A stretch of 64,000 nucleotides of DNA from Zymoseptoria tritici IPO323 (taxonomy: Eukaryota > Ascomycota > Dothideomycetes > Mycosphaerellales > Mycosphaerellaceae), in assembly GCF_000219625.1 (NCBI RefSeq), contig NC_018211.1, positions 1,426,001 through 1,490,000 of the forward strand, given 5' to 3'. The notes under the pieces were generated by a model, which did no database searches, had not been told where the DNA came from, and saw nothing but the letters and a program-made list of their open reading frames with translations. Positions 41,109 through 52,460 of the stretch are shown piece by piece. Every line of letters starts with the position of its first letter. Positions within the stretch are counted from its first letter, which is position 1. A program made the translations under genes and the position numbers.

Positions 41109-42626
41109 ATGTCGTCGAGCCTCTATAACCTCGAACCCCCACCGACCGCTAAGGTTGTCCTGAACACCACCTCAGGCGACCTCACCATCGAGCTCTTCGC
41201 GAAGCAAACTCCCCTCGCGTCTCGAAATTTCCTCCAACACTGTCTCGATGGCTACTACACCAACACTGTCTTCCACCGTCTAGTTCCAGGCTTCATCATC
41301 CAAGGTGGCGATCCTACCGGTAGCGGTCATGGCGGCATCAGCGCGCTCGAAGACGGCGAGCTCTTCCAAGATGAATTCCACAGCCGGCTCAAGTTCAATC
41401 GGCGTGGTCTACTGGGCATGGCCAATGAAGGACCGAACAGCAATGGAAGCCAGTTCTTCTTTACATTGGATGCCACGGCAGAGCTGCAAGGGAAGAACAC
41501 CATGTTTGGCAGAATCGAGGGCGACACGATTTACAACTTGATGAAGATGGCCGACGCAGAGTTGACAGAGGAAGGGTCAGATCGGCCGTTGTACCCAACC
41601 AAGATTACAGGAGCAGAGGTGCTGGTCAATCCGTTCGAGGGTATGGTCGCGAAGGCGAGGGAGGCACCGAGGACAAAGTCGGACGAGGGCAAGAAGGAGG
41701 CTAAAAAGAGGAAGAAGCCGGCCGGGAAGAATGTGCTGAGTTTTGGCGGAGAGGAGGGTGAGGAGGAGGGAGCTACGCCAGTTTTGAAGAAGGTCAAGGC
41801 GAATCCAAAGTTGGTGGTCGTGGAGGATGCTGAAGATGTGAAAGAGGCCCCAAGGACGAAGAAGCCAAAGCCCAAGCAGCCGACAACAGAGGATGAAGCT
41901 CCAGCGTCAAAACCTACGAAACCCACAGTCACAGCCTCAATCCCAGCTCCGGGCGACATTGAGGTCGATTCACCACCGCCTTCGCCTGAGACGAGGCGCA
42001 ACAAGAATCTAGCTTCAACGAATGCCGAGATCGCCGAGCTCAAAGCTAGCATGCGTCGAACCACAGATACAAAATCAAGCAAAACTCAAGAGGCTCCCAA
42101 GTCTGCCTTGGAGGCTCTAATACCGCCCACAAGCACACGCGGGAGGAGAAGAGGGAAAGCATCGGAGGAGAAGGGAGCAATGGATATGTTCCAAGCATTC
42201 AAGGCGAGGCTGGAGACTCTGCCGAGTGACAAGGATGGCGACAAGGATGAGGGCAACGAGGGGAAGAAGGACGGAGCAGCGCTGACGAAGCCCGCCATGG
42301 AGAAAGCAGAAGAAGCCGATGACGACGAAGCTGCACTTTGCGACCTTCACTTCATTGCCAATTGCCAGTCATGTAGATCGTGGGATGAGCAGGAAGACAA
42401 GGCAGCCAATGGCAATGGTGATAAGGCCGATGGAGAGGACGACGAGGATGACGCAGGCTGGATGGCCCATCAGCTGTCGTTCGCAAAGGACACATTGGGC
42501 AAGGACTTGGAGTGGAAGAGGAAGATGGCGGAGATCGAAGTCATTGATCCGAGGGAGAAGGCGAGAGCTATTCAAGAAGAGGGCAAGAAGAAGAAGGGTA
42601 AGGGAAAAGATGCGAAGGCCAGATAG
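41109..42626 (+). CDS. CWC27: Cyclophilin-type peptidyl-prolyl isomerase Cwc27 (spliceosome-associated)
   Basis: Cyclophilin found in activated spliceosomes. Single exon, 505 aa. The cyclophilin domain spans residues ~10-175, with VFHRLVPGFIIQGGDPTGSGHGG, the GLLGMANEGPNSNGSQFFFTL active-site stretch (cut here) and MFGRIEGDTIYNL. A long Lys/Glu/Pro-rich tail follows, with KKRKKPAGKNVLSFGGEE resembling the conserved Cwc27 motif after the domain, and a conserved-looking C-terminal block (DDDAGWMAHQLSFAKDT) before a basic end. The order of these parts supports Cwc27 rather than other nuclear cyclophilins. The ATG at 41109 directly precedes the domain. Confidence 0.93.
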   Translation: MSSSLYNLEPPPTAKVVLNTTSGDLTIELFAKQTPLASRNFLQHCLDGYYTNTVFHRLVPGFIIQGGDPTGSGHGGISALEDGELFQDEFHSRLKFNRRGLLGMANEGPNSNGSQFFFTLDATAELQGKNTMFGRIEGDTIYNLMKMADAELTEEGSDRPLYPTKITGAEVLVNPFEGMVAKAREAPRTKSDEGKKEAKKRKKPAGKNVLSFGGEEGEEEGATPVLKKVKANPKLVVVEDAEDVKEAPRTKKPKPKQPTTEDEAPASKPTKPTVTASIPAPGDIEVDSPPPSPETRRNKNLASTNAEIAELKASMRRTTDTKSSKTQEAPKSALEALIPPTSTRGRRRGKASEEKGAMDMFQAFKARLETLPSDKDGDKDEGNEGKKDGAALTKPAMEKAEEADDDEAALCDLHFIANCQSCRSWDEQEDKAANGNGDKADGEDDEDDAGWMAHQLSFAKDTLGKDLEWKRKMAEIEVIDPREKARAIQEEGKKKKGKGKDAKAR

Positions 42627-43094
42627 CTGTTTATGTAGATAATCCAACTGACGGCTTGAGAATGTCTCGCGACCATTCGTCAAAGCATCACAGCACAAAG
42701 GTCTTTTCAAGGAGCCAAGTATCACATGACGAAATATTGCTCGGACCGTACTCTAGTCCGCTTCGCAGGTGAATGAAACTCATGGAAGAGGCCTGTCGTC
42801 GCTTGAGATGTGCCCCACTAGCCGTTGCCGCGGGGCAACACCTCGAAAACCGAAAACATGCCTCCGATTACGTACCTCACACCTCCTACTACAATACAAC
42901 AACCGCAAAATACGTCTGCCTGATCCAACGTAGGCACCACCACTACTCAAGTGAGTGTCCTCACCCTCAGCCCACCCTCACGACGCATTGACTCGACGGT
43001 GTTATCGCTCGCCAACATTCTGCCGCAGTCCCAACAAGAAAGCTTTCACTAATCTCACCGACAGTCCTACCACATTCACGAGAGAGATAGAATC
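42627..43094. other. Spacer with cofilin promoter and probable 5'-UTR intron
   Basis: A probable untranslated-leader intron runs from GTGAGT at 42950 to ACAG at 43064 (115 nt, branch ACTAAT at about 43049). It is close before the cofilin ATG. No other gene is visible. Confidence 0.5.
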
Positions 43095-43750
43095 ATGGTG
43101 AGTGTCGTTTTCGAGAATCTTGTATCTGATTGCATTCGACTGACACATGTTCGTTCTAGGCTTCCTCAGGGTATGATTACCCCCCCTCGATTCGAAATCG
43201 CGGAGACGACCCAAACCGATCCCACGAACATACTGACAGCCATCCCTCCACAGCGTTTCCGTCGCACCGGAGTGTATCTCGAAGTTCAATGAAATGAAGC
43301 TGGGAAAGGACGTCAAGTGGATCATCTTCAAGATCTCCGACGATGGCAAGGAGATTGTTGTCGAAGAGGCCTCGACCGACAAGGACTACAACACATTCCG
43401 CGACAAGCTGGTCAACGCCAAGAGCAAGAACAAGAGAGGCGAGGAGTGCGTCGGCGCGCGCTACGCAGTCTACGATGTCGAGTACGATGCTCCCAACGAT
43501 GGCGGCAAGCGCGCCAAGATTACGTTCATTGCGTGGGTTCCAGATGATGCGGGTCTATACGTGAGTGATGACACAGTGGGATTGATGGTGGATTGTATTG
43601 CTGATACTCGTGCAGCCGCGCATGTTGTACTCGTCTTCCAAGGAGGCGCTCAAGCGCTCGCTCACTGGACTTGCGGCCGACATTCAAGCAAACGACGCAG
43701 ACGACATCGAGCACGACAGCATTGTGGCGCGGGTGTCCAAGGGCCACTAG
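43095..43750 (+). CDS. COF1: Cofilin (actin-depolymerising factor)
   Basis: Binds and severs actin filaments. Four exons: 43095-43097 (just the ATG), 43160-43170 (11 nt), 43254-43560 and 43616-43750; introns are 62, 83 and 55 nt; 456 nt, 151 aa. The joined N-terminus, MASSGVSVAPECISKFNEMK, is typical of cofilin, with the inhibitory Ser near residue 3-4. The ADF-H fold runs to the end: KWIIFKISDD, RYAVYDVEYD, KITFIAWVPDDAGLYPRMLY and the actin-binding helix SSSKEALKRSLTGL. The C-terminus is VARVSKGH. Length fits fungal cofilins (about 140-153 aa). Confidence 0.95.
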
Positions 43751-44334
43751 TTGGATGGATTTATCACGATACTCTTTACGACCACCGCGCGCATGGCTTT
43801 CAGCATAAAAAGGAGCGCGAGGAGATGTTCAAGCATGGAGCCGGGCCCAGATTGACCAAAGCCAAATCACCGCGAAAGACGAGGAGTCGTGGACAGTCCT
43901 ATAGTAGAGAAATGGGGTGTTGTGCATCGTTTGGATCTAACTTGACCTGTTCCTCTTTTCCAAGCAATCCGATAATTGCACACCTGAAATTTCAAGGAGA
44001 CGCAAAGTCCCTGATCCGAAGTTTATCATCAGCATGACATCTCTAACACAGCACAGTCTCGACAAGCAAGACTTCTCAAGAGCATGGAAAGGACGACTCC
44101 AGTCATCTCTCCAAGTCGTCCCGGCCGAGTTCAGCGACTTACTTTCATGAGGTGCTTACCACACCGTGGTTTAATGGTTGGTCCTAGTCACAGGCAACAG
44201 CTGAGGCATGAATTGGAAAATGTCGAACATGGTACTGACCAAAAGTCAACCATTTTCAATTTCTGCCAGTTTTCCTGGCTCGCTTTTTGATCTTTATTTT
44301 ACCTACCACAAGAACAGCTCGCTCGATCGGTACT
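43751..44334. other. Spacer after cofilin
   Basis: No gene is supported. It contains the 3' flank of the cofilin gene and the possible start region of the hypothetical gene that follows. Confidence 0.4.
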
Positions 44335-44736
44335 ATGCGCAATGCGCTGCCATACGCGCAGTTGGCCCCGAGCGAGCCTGATCATACTCCGCAACAGCTC
44401 AACGTATACAACCAGCGACAAAGCTGTCGGGACATCGAAGTCTACGAGAACCAGCCTCAATACCAAGCCTACCATTACCGGTCTTCATGCCGAGACCAGC
44501 GCCAATACCAACAGCAGCAACTCCAGTCACATCAGCCACCATAACAACAGCAAAGCCTCGCCCGTTCCCATTCCTCCGCTCTTCACCCGCTGGCTTTCCA
44601 ACCACGAGGCCTAATCGCCTACGCTCGCAACGCTTACAGCAGCGATGAAGACACTACACAAAACACCGATACTGTTCCGAGCACTCTTCCACCACCTTTG
44701 TCCCTCCACCTCCAACCCTTTCCCGTCCCGGACTGG

Positions 44737-45234
44737 ATGCAACCCAGCAACTGGCTCAGGGACGCAACCCTCGCTTTCGCCCTACTCATCACTTCAATGC
44801 GAACGCACAGCCCTTCATCTTGGTACATGGCCGCCCACAGCGAATGCGACTCTTTCGAATACGCCGACGAGGTAGAGATCGAGCCGAACTATACTCCCTG
44901 GAAGCAGACTTACTTGCCGCATCGTCGGGGTACAATGCACGCTCGCAGTGAGTGGGGAATGTCCTGGAAGAAATATTGCCGCGAACGATGGACTTGGCCG
45001 GGATTAGAGAGGGATACGCTAATGCGGCGTGAAATTTCGCAACAGCGTGAACGGTCGAAGATGTTGGCGTTGAAGGGCGCGGAGGTCGTGAGTGGAACGG
45101 CGGGAACGAAGGAGAGGGCAGCGGAGGTTTTGGGTCTATGGGATGTGAGTAAGTTCTGTGCGTTGGGAGCGGCAGCGCAGCGGAGAGCTATGTGGGAGAG
45201 GAGGAGGGAAGTCTTGGGGGTGATTCATGAGTAG
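44737..45234 (+). CDS. Hypothetical protein; longer reading frame upstream broken by one in-frame stop
   Basis: From the ATG at 44737 the product has 165 residues, with WMQPSNWLRDATLAF, many Trp, and Arg/Glu-rich helices. No known domain. The same frame is open and protein-like further upstream: from 44545 it reads ..LIAYARNAYSSDEDTTQNTD.. into this ORF. Before that, across a single TAA at 44542-44544, it continues back to an ATG at 44335 as a Gln/Tyr-rich stretch. Either a short intron that I cannot place removes the stop, or translation starts after it, or the gene is damaged. I see no convincing donor in 44335-44540. The coordinates cover only the part I consider safest. Confidence 0.5.
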   Translation: MQPSNWLRDATLAFALLITSMRTHSPSSWYMAAHSECDSFEYADEVEIEPNYTPWKQTYLPHRRGTMHARSEWGMSWKKYCRERWTWPGLERDTLMRREISQQRERSKMLALKGAEVVSGTAGTKERAAEVLGLWDVSKFCALGAAAQRRAMWERRREVLGVIHE

Positions 45235-45441
45235 GAGGAATGGATGAAGCTTGGTGGTGTGTTTGTAGAGTCGGCAATCTGTCTGCTGTAGATATCTTCA
45301 GGGATCTAGGTCGCTGTACGCAGTCAACATGTAAACGCGATGGACTGGGGATCGCTCCAAATTACATGGCCGTGGAAATGCTGTATCCATAAACTTTTTG
45401 CTATTCATCCAAATGTTATATCATAAAACATCCTCATGCTC

Positions 45442-47648
45442 TCATCCACCCCCCCTATTTTGCTCCTCCGATCTCCTCCCACCATGAGCATGCCCACTGC
45501 TTCCGCCTCCTGGATCCAACAGCAAATGCGGCTTCAAGAAATTCTCATCTAGTCTATTAAACAAAGTGCCCGCATCATCGCTGGTCGCATTCAGGATTTG
45601 CGAAATAGCCCCTCTCGCCGTGAGTGCAGCCTGCGACGCGATGTTTCCATGCCCATCGGCGCCTGCGCGTTGTCCTGATACAGGGTATATCGCTTCGGCA
45701 CCAGCCTGTTGCAACGGACTTCTCCGTGCAGCGGCAGGTGGGAGGCCAAGATCATCGTCATCATCAGCCAGCTGAAGCTCATCTTCGTAGTCACCAAGGC
45801 CGTCATCGTCACCTTGATAGAGAAGGCCTCGCTCTGCGGCACTCGCACGATCTTGTCGCATTCGGGAAGAATTCCGCCGCTCCAGTTCCGGCTTCCAGCT
45901 AGATGCGCCGACGCCGCCCTGGTTTCCAGAACTGTAGGTCGCCGTGCGAGTCCGGCCGCCGACATCTCCTAGGCCTATGGTGCCATTGCCGGAGTTCTTG
46001 GGGACGTGGCCGAATGCGGTACCGTTCTTCCTTCCATACGCGCCAGCGCTGGGCACTGGCTCGATGTCGAATTCGTCGTCCGAGTCGATTTCTTCCACAA
46101 CACCAGTGCGGATGTTGAGAATCTCCAGCATGCGAGCTGTGGTGCCACCAAAGATGATGACAGTGAGCACCACAACAACCAGCACAGTAGCACGCAGCGC
46201 GTTGCCGTTTGGTCCGGTCAGACCAGCTGCAAGCGCAACTCCTACGGCGCCTCTAAGACCAGCCCAGAACAGCATGATCTTCCAATTTTGCGGAATTTCC
46301 TCCGCGACATTTTCCTGTCCTCTCCTCCGAGCGCGAGTGCGGATGAACCAGTTGATCAGCGCTGTGAGTGGAAAGACTGCACACCAGCGAGCGACACAAA
46401 TGCCGATGACGGTGACCAGGATGAAGAGAGGCTTGTACTCGAGTACACGCTCGGTGAACAGCGAGAGCCCGAGGTAGATGAAGATGAAGTTCTCCATCAG
46501 TTGGGCCATCAGGGAGAACACGAATTTGGTGGTGAGTTGGGTTCGGCGCGACATGTTGTGGTAGGCGTAGTGCTTGAGGCAAATACCGCAGAAGAGGAGA
46601 GACACAATACCTGCGAGGATATCAGTTTTGCATCGTCGAAATTAGCAATCGCGAAAAGAACATACCACTCATGTGAATGGCATTGGCAAAGAAGTATGAT
46701 GCGTAGGCGATGAGGAAGACGAGACAGCTCTCGACTTTCGGGTCCCGTCGTACGTGTGTGAACTTCAACAGAAGACTCGTGGCAAGGCCGACGAAGATAC
46801 CGATGAAGAAGCTTCCGAGGAAGGTCAGCAGAAATACGCCGATACTCTCGAACAAGCTCAAGATGGTCAGGCTACCAGCCTCTTCGCCCGCCTTGTACTT
46901 TTGCGCCGTCTCGAAGAGCACAATGGCGATGGCATCGTTCAAAATACTCTCTCCGAAGATTACTGTGTACAGTTTCGGATCCACTTTGTAAGTATTGAAG
47001 ATGGCAAGAATGGTGACTGGGTCGGTCGCTGAAAGAGTCGCTCCCACTGAGAGCGCTTCGACAAAGGTGATGTTGAGACCTTCGAGGGGAATTCGGGTCC
47101 AAAGCCATAGGATGACACCAAGCACAATCGCAGATATGAATGTACCGGCGCATGCGAAGGTAAGGATGCTGCCGATATTTCGAAAGAAGTTGGCCTGCAC
47201 CGTCCGTCAGCATCTGTCTCCTTGATTCCTCTACCATTCATCCTGCCCTGATATTCATCTCTTGATATATGCATACCTGGTGCAACTCATATCCACTAGC
47301 GAGGATAATAGGCGGAAGAACCAGATTGAAGAAGAATTGGTAGTCAAATGTCACAGCATCCAGCACCGTGTTGACGCTGGTCAACCGGAGTATCAATCCA
47401 ATCACCATTCCGGCAAAGATGGAAATGACCGTCTCATGCACTGCCTGAATCTTCTTCGTACGGAGAACATAACTCGTGAAGAAAGCCAGGATGAGGAGCG
47501 TTATGAGGATGAGCAGCGCCCATGATGAATATATCTCTTTCTGTCCCGCCTCTTGGTCTTCATCGTCGTCGGAGTCGGAGGTCTGTCGAGCCTGAAGGGC
47601 GATTTCCGCGCCTCTTCTCGCAATGTACTGTGCAGAAATGAATCCCAT
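45442..47648 (-). CDS. NHX1: Endosomal/vacuolar Na+(K+)/H+ exchanger (NHX type)
   Basis: Cation/proton antiporter of the CPA1 family that controls endosome and vacuole pH and salt tolerance. Three exons: 47648-47277, 47194-46666 and 46610-45442; introns are 82 and 55 nt; 2070 nt, 689 aa. About 10-12 membrane helices. The amiloride-site motif FFNLVLPPIIL, the ATDPVTILAIF stretch and FGESILNDAIAIVLFE (with the transport Asp) are all present. So is the NHE motif NWKIMLFWAGLRGAVGVALA. The tail (about residues 460-689) is acidic and disordered, with DSDDE-like runs. The N-terminus lacks a long signal peptide. It is NHX-like rather than plasma-membrane Nha1-like. Confidence 0.93.
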
Positions 47649-48383
47649 GGTGGGCGAGTGGGTCGGAAAGGGCTATCTCATGCTCGAAAGGTCGTTCGCA
47701 GTAGCAGTGGGTGGTTTCGTGGATTCGCAAATGTCGCAATAGCAGCGCGATGGGTATATTGTTCCAGTGTGAATTCTATCGTCGAGGTGGAATTCAGAGG
47801 TTCATAGTCTTGTACCAGCTGTTACCTTGGGGAGAGCTTCAAGCAAGTCGATCGTCCGAACCTCTCCACAAGAACCGAAGGACATGGGTCGGAACGAGGC
47901 GTTCCCGCAATGCTTATCTTCTGCGACGTCAGCATCCTGAGAATAGACGCGATAAGTAATGCACGAGGCGACGGGTCCTTACAGCCGCATGCAAACACGA
48001 TGCATGAGGTGGTGATGTGCCCGTGTGCCTTGAAATCTTCGGCAAGTGCTCCGTAGGACCGGAAGACTTGTCAGCTTCGACAACGAAATCCGGCGCAAAC
48101 GCAACGCAACGCAACGCCAGCGGATCCCCGTCCTCGTGTCGTTCGCGTGATGTCGCCCGTCTGACCTGACCTGGCATCCCGTTCCCTCCCTTCCGCTGCC
48201 ACTTCATCACTCGACTTGGTCACGACCACCACCTGCGTGTTCTTCTTCGCAACGACGTCAAGACCGAGACGATGCAAGCACCATCGAACCTACTCCTTCT
48301 TGCCACCCTTCCTACCACCGAATACCTACCGCCGTAGTCCGCCCGTACAGACTGCTTTCAATCCTCATTCTTGAACACATACA
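47649..48383. other. Divergent spacer, 0.7 kb
   Basis: It holds the promoters of the NHX-type exchanger and of the sugar transporter gene. A short CGCAACGCAACGCAACG repeat lies at about 48097-48113. No gene is visible. Confidence 0.45.
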
Positions 48384-50412
48384 ATGGCGCATCGTTCGCC
48401 GACATCTGATACCGAGACCAAACGATCTGATACGCATTCCGATACTCGAACATCTTCACAGACCGATGCGACTCCGAAAGGCTCCAGTGACAGTGCTATC
48501 CAACATACGACCAACAAGGTCAAGTCTGGTCGCGATCCCAGACTAGAAAGAGCTTCGTCACATGAAATACGGCAGGGCGACGGTGTGAATGATGAGCAGT
48601 CTCCGCTGTTACCCGCGAGGACAAGTGACGATGTTGGAGCGGTACCGCATCTCCAGGGCGTGATGAGTCCTGGCTCGAGTAGTGGAGAAGATGGTTGGAA
48701 TGTTGACACTGGGAAGAGGGAAGCGAGCAAAAGCAGCTGGTATCTGCTGTTTTTGACCATTTCTTTTGCAGGGTAAGCACTTCAAATGTAAACAATGCGC
48801 TGCATCCAAAGCTGACGCGAGTAGCCTACAAATCGCATGGTCTGTCGAACTATCCAACGGCTCGCCATATCTCCTCAGTCTAGGAATCAGCAAAAGTCTA
48901 TTGGCCTTGGTCTGGATCGCTGGACCTCTTTCTGGAGCCTTGGTTCAACCTTATGTTGGCGCGAAATCCGACAGATGCCGCTCACGCTTCGGAAAGCGGC
49001 GCCCATTCATGATCGGAGGAGCTGCCGCTACCATCGTCTCTCTCATGATCCTGGCGTGGACGCGCGAGCTTGTCGCTGGCTTTCTCTCGATCTTCGGTGT
49101 CCCCAGGGATAGTGTGGGCACCAAGAACACCGCGATCATCGTCGCAATCATTATGGTATACGTACTGGACTTCAGTATCAACGTCATCCAAGCCGGCATG
49201 AGAGCTTTCGTCGTCGACAATGCTCCGAGCCACCAGCAGGATTCGGCAAACGCCTGGGCTAGTCGGGTCTCGGCAATGGCCAACATCATCGGGTACCTCT
49301 TTGGATATGCGAACCTTCCAAAATACTTGTGGTTCTTTGGATATACGCAATTTCAGGTTCTATGCGCCATCGCCTCTATTACCTTGGGAACCACACTCAC
49401 GATCACATGCATTTCAATCTCCGAACGTGATCCACGACTGGAAGGCACTCCTAGCCACCAAGATTCTGGTGTGTTCGCGTTCTTCAAATCTCTTTACCGC
49501 TCGATCCATCGTCTACCAAGGCAGATCAAAGCAATCTGCGTGGTACAATTTGCGGCATGGATCGGCTGGTTCCCTTTCCTGTTCTACATCACGACTTACG
49601 TCGGCGAAATCTACACCGATCCTATCTTCCGTGCCAATCCCAATATGACGGAGAAGGAGATTGATCGAGTCTGGGAACAAGGTACTCGAGTCGGCACATT
49701 CGCGCTGCTCATTTTTGCCATCGTCACATTTGTCTCGAGTGTTACTTTACCGTGGTTCATGACTAGCGAATCTACCTCGACTCCGCCTCTCCGGACACCC
49801 ATGACGCCGACCTCGGCTAGCACGCCTGGTGGAAGCTATTTCCTCGGACCTCAGGCTCATCCTGCACGCCGCTTCTGGCCATCTATCCGCGAAAACGCCC
49901 TGCAGATTCCTGGGCTCACTCTCAAACGTGCCTGGCTCATCTCTCACTTCGTCTACGCCGGACTCCTCGCTATGACGTTCTTCGCGCATACGACGTTCAC
50001 AGCAACACTCCTCGTGGGTGCCGTTGGCCTACCCTGGGCTATGACCATGTGGGCTCCCTTTGCTCTCATTGCTGCTGAAGTCTCTCGACGCGAGAACCTG
50101 CGACGTAATGGCGACAGCAGGCGCCCATCCTCTTCTCACCGCGATGCTGATGGCGATGAGGAAGAGGAGCAGCAAGCGGGCACAGTGCTCGGTATTCACA
50201 ACGTCGCAGTTGCTGCACCGCAAGTCATTGCGACTCTGGTGAGCAGTCTAATCTTCAAGGCTTTGCAGAAGCCGCGAGGAACTGCAGGAGATGACAGCGT
50301 GGCGTGGGTCTTACGGTTTGGTGGATTGGCAGCGATACTAGCGGGATGGTTGACCCGATGGGTGAGGGAGGAGAGAGATGCGGGGTTGAAGGAAGTCAAA
50401 GCGAAGTTTTGA
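48384..50412 (+). CDS. Sucrose/alpha-glucoside transporter-like MFS protein (Sut1 family)
   Basis: Proton-coupled sugar importer, by relation to S. pombe Sut1 and plant SUT proteins. Two exons: 48384-48772 and 48825-50412 (52-nt intron); 1977 nt, 658 aa. A disordered N-terminus of about 115 residues precedes 12 predicted helices. The family motifs LQIAWSVELSNGSPYL, GPLSGALVQPYVGAKSD, RSRFGKRRPFM (MFS loop motif) and the MRAFVVDNAP stretch are visible. A central loop carries a Thr/Ser/Pro-rich segment and a second, Arg/Ser/Asp/Glu-rich loop lies near residue 560. Whether the substrate is sucrose, maltose or another glucoside cannot be told. Confidence 0.88.
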
Positions 50413-50589
50413 CGAGACGCGGAGGAGGAAGCGTACGAGAACACGAAGATGGAGACGATTTGACGACTAGAAGAATAGAAGAGCTGAGTCGAGGTGATCT
50501 CGCTGGCGCTGATGACACTTGCTGCTTGAAGAAGGACTTTGACCTCAATTCTCGACGCCAATTTTCTCCTTGCCGGCAATAGCATGTAT

Positions 50590-51520
50590 TCAGGCAGCCT
50601 GCTGTCGGGCAGCCAGGTCTTCCCGCATCCACTGCAAACTTCCCATCTTGCCAGAATCCACGTGAAGCAACTGTCCATGCGTGCTGCCGCTATAACGCCC
50701 ACTCGCCAGGAACAAGAACGTCCTGGCAACATCGTCTATCGGCACTGGTCTCGCCAGTCCAACCCTAAGACAAGGATATCACAGTCAGCACATGAGATGT
50801 ATCCAACATCGATGAAACAACTTACGCCGCTTCACTCTCCTCCCACTGCCACTGCCTCCCAAACCTCTCACACTCCTCTCTGAACCTCTCCGTAGCCACT
50901 GTCCCCGGCGCCACACAATTAACCCTCGCTCTCAACCACACCTTCGGCACATCCTTTGCCAAACTCGCAAGTAAACCATACTGTACCGCCGCTTTACCCG
51001 CCGCATACGCAGGCATAGTCCTTACTCCAAACCGTCCCGCTTCACTGCCCATTAGGATCAACGACGCATTCCTCAACTTCGATCGTTTCTCCTCGTCCGC
51101 GACAGCGGCTCGGATCCCACGCAACCAACGCTGCGCAGTGAGGAACGTGCCGTGAATATTCACATCGAACACCTTTCTCCACACCTCTGGGTCCGCGTCA
51201 CAAATCGACTCTGTTTGCGGTAGAGACGAGAGGTCAATAGATGCGATGGCGAGACAACACTCCACCGGTCCGAAAATGGCCTCCGCTTTCGAGAATGCTG
51301 CGTTAAGAGCCGCAGCATCGGTGATGTCGGCAGGATGGAACTCGGCGCGGGACGGGTTGATGTCTGGAGCGGTGCAAGTGGAGGGTAAGTCGATGATGGA
51401 GACTTTACTGCCGGCGGCGAGGAAGGCGGCGACGACGCGCCGGCCGATGAGGCCGTTGCCGCCTGTGATGAGGACGTGAGTGTCTTCGAGACCGAGGGAG
51501 AGGGAGAAGGGCTGATCCAT
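50590..51520 (-). CDS. Short-chain dehydrogenase/reductase (classical SDR)
   Basis: NAD(P)-dependent oxidoreductase of unknown substrate. Two exons: 51520-50826 and 50764-50590 (61-nt intron); 870 nt, 289 aa. The Rossmann motif TGGNGLIG lies at about 19-26. The catalytic Ser159 (LMGSEAG), Tyr172 and Lys176 (YAAGK) have classical spacing, and VNCVAPGTVATE follows. NNAG-like sequence is replaced by CLAIASID. The C-terminal exon adds DDVARTFLFLASGRYSGSTHGQLLHVDSG, the usual SDR ending. The start ATG 51520 (MDQPFSLSL) is the first in frame. Confidence 0.9.
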
Positions 51521-52460
51521 GATGGAATGGTTTGCGGGGTGTAATGGAGCAGGTTGCAAGCTATCCGCAGCTTAGCGTGGGTGTAATGGTACTAGCGCGA
51601 GTGGTGGAGTTTCTGGATTGGGCAGTCGCCGCCAAGCTAGTGTCCAAATTGCGTGAATGAACGTCTTACAGCGTTGAAAGTGTTGTACAAGGCTGTGATC
51701 GACGGTAATGAGGCCCCTCGGACGCTTCAACGACTTTCGATTGCACGCACTGCCTCAAGCAGCTCAGTGCCCATCCTTGTGCACCTCCCAGCTGTTCTCG
51801 TGTCGCAAGCCCCACACCCCGGGTTCATGGATTCACATACGTGACGTGAACTCGATCCACTCCACGATTTATGATTCGATGGCCCGTCCCATTCCACGCA
51901 CTGCTTCAAGCTTTTCCCTCCAAGGCTGACTGAACCCTTCCAAGTTTCAGCCATGCTTACTCCAAAGGCTCAAACACTATATATGTTCGCCGCCGCCCCA
52001 TGCGACCCTCCCTCTTCAGAACCAAGCAAGCTCCGCCGTACAGTCCTCTCCAACAGCGCCCTCCCGCGACGGCAGCATCAGTACAGAGCATAAGCCCTGC
52101 ACCTCCATCATGCTCTTCCGTCAGCTGGCCATCTTCGTGCAGGTTTGCCTGGGCACTCGCACAGGAGCTCAGGGAGGGAAGCATCGCATTTTGCCGTCAC
52201 TACCGCATCATACGACGAGTCGAGCGCCTATCCTGCCTGTTACGATCTTCACTTCACCAATCAATGCCTGATCAAGTGTTGATTCGGTTCTCTGAAGTGC
52301 CCGACGTAATTTTGCGGTATCTCGATCTGGCCCTTTTCATAGAACCGTCACGCTAACAAGAGGCAGCGTTTGGGGTGTTGGAACCGACCCGAGGAAGGTA
52401 GTACTGGTGGTCTGGTTGTTGAAGGCGGAGGTGGACCGTACTGGTATGTTACTGTGTCTA
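51521..52460. other. Intergenic spacer, 0.9 kb
   Basis: It holds the SDR promoter and the 3' flank of CDC23. A short near-repeat (GCACGCACTGCCTCAAG / CCACGCACTGCTTCAAG) occurs near 51740 and 51900. Open frames on the plus strand are not convincing. Confidence 0.4.

Noticed and set aside
52000..52356. 118-codon plus-strand frame in the SDR/CDC23 spacer
   Set aside because: No domain, no leader-like upstream sequence and a low-complexity N-terminus.
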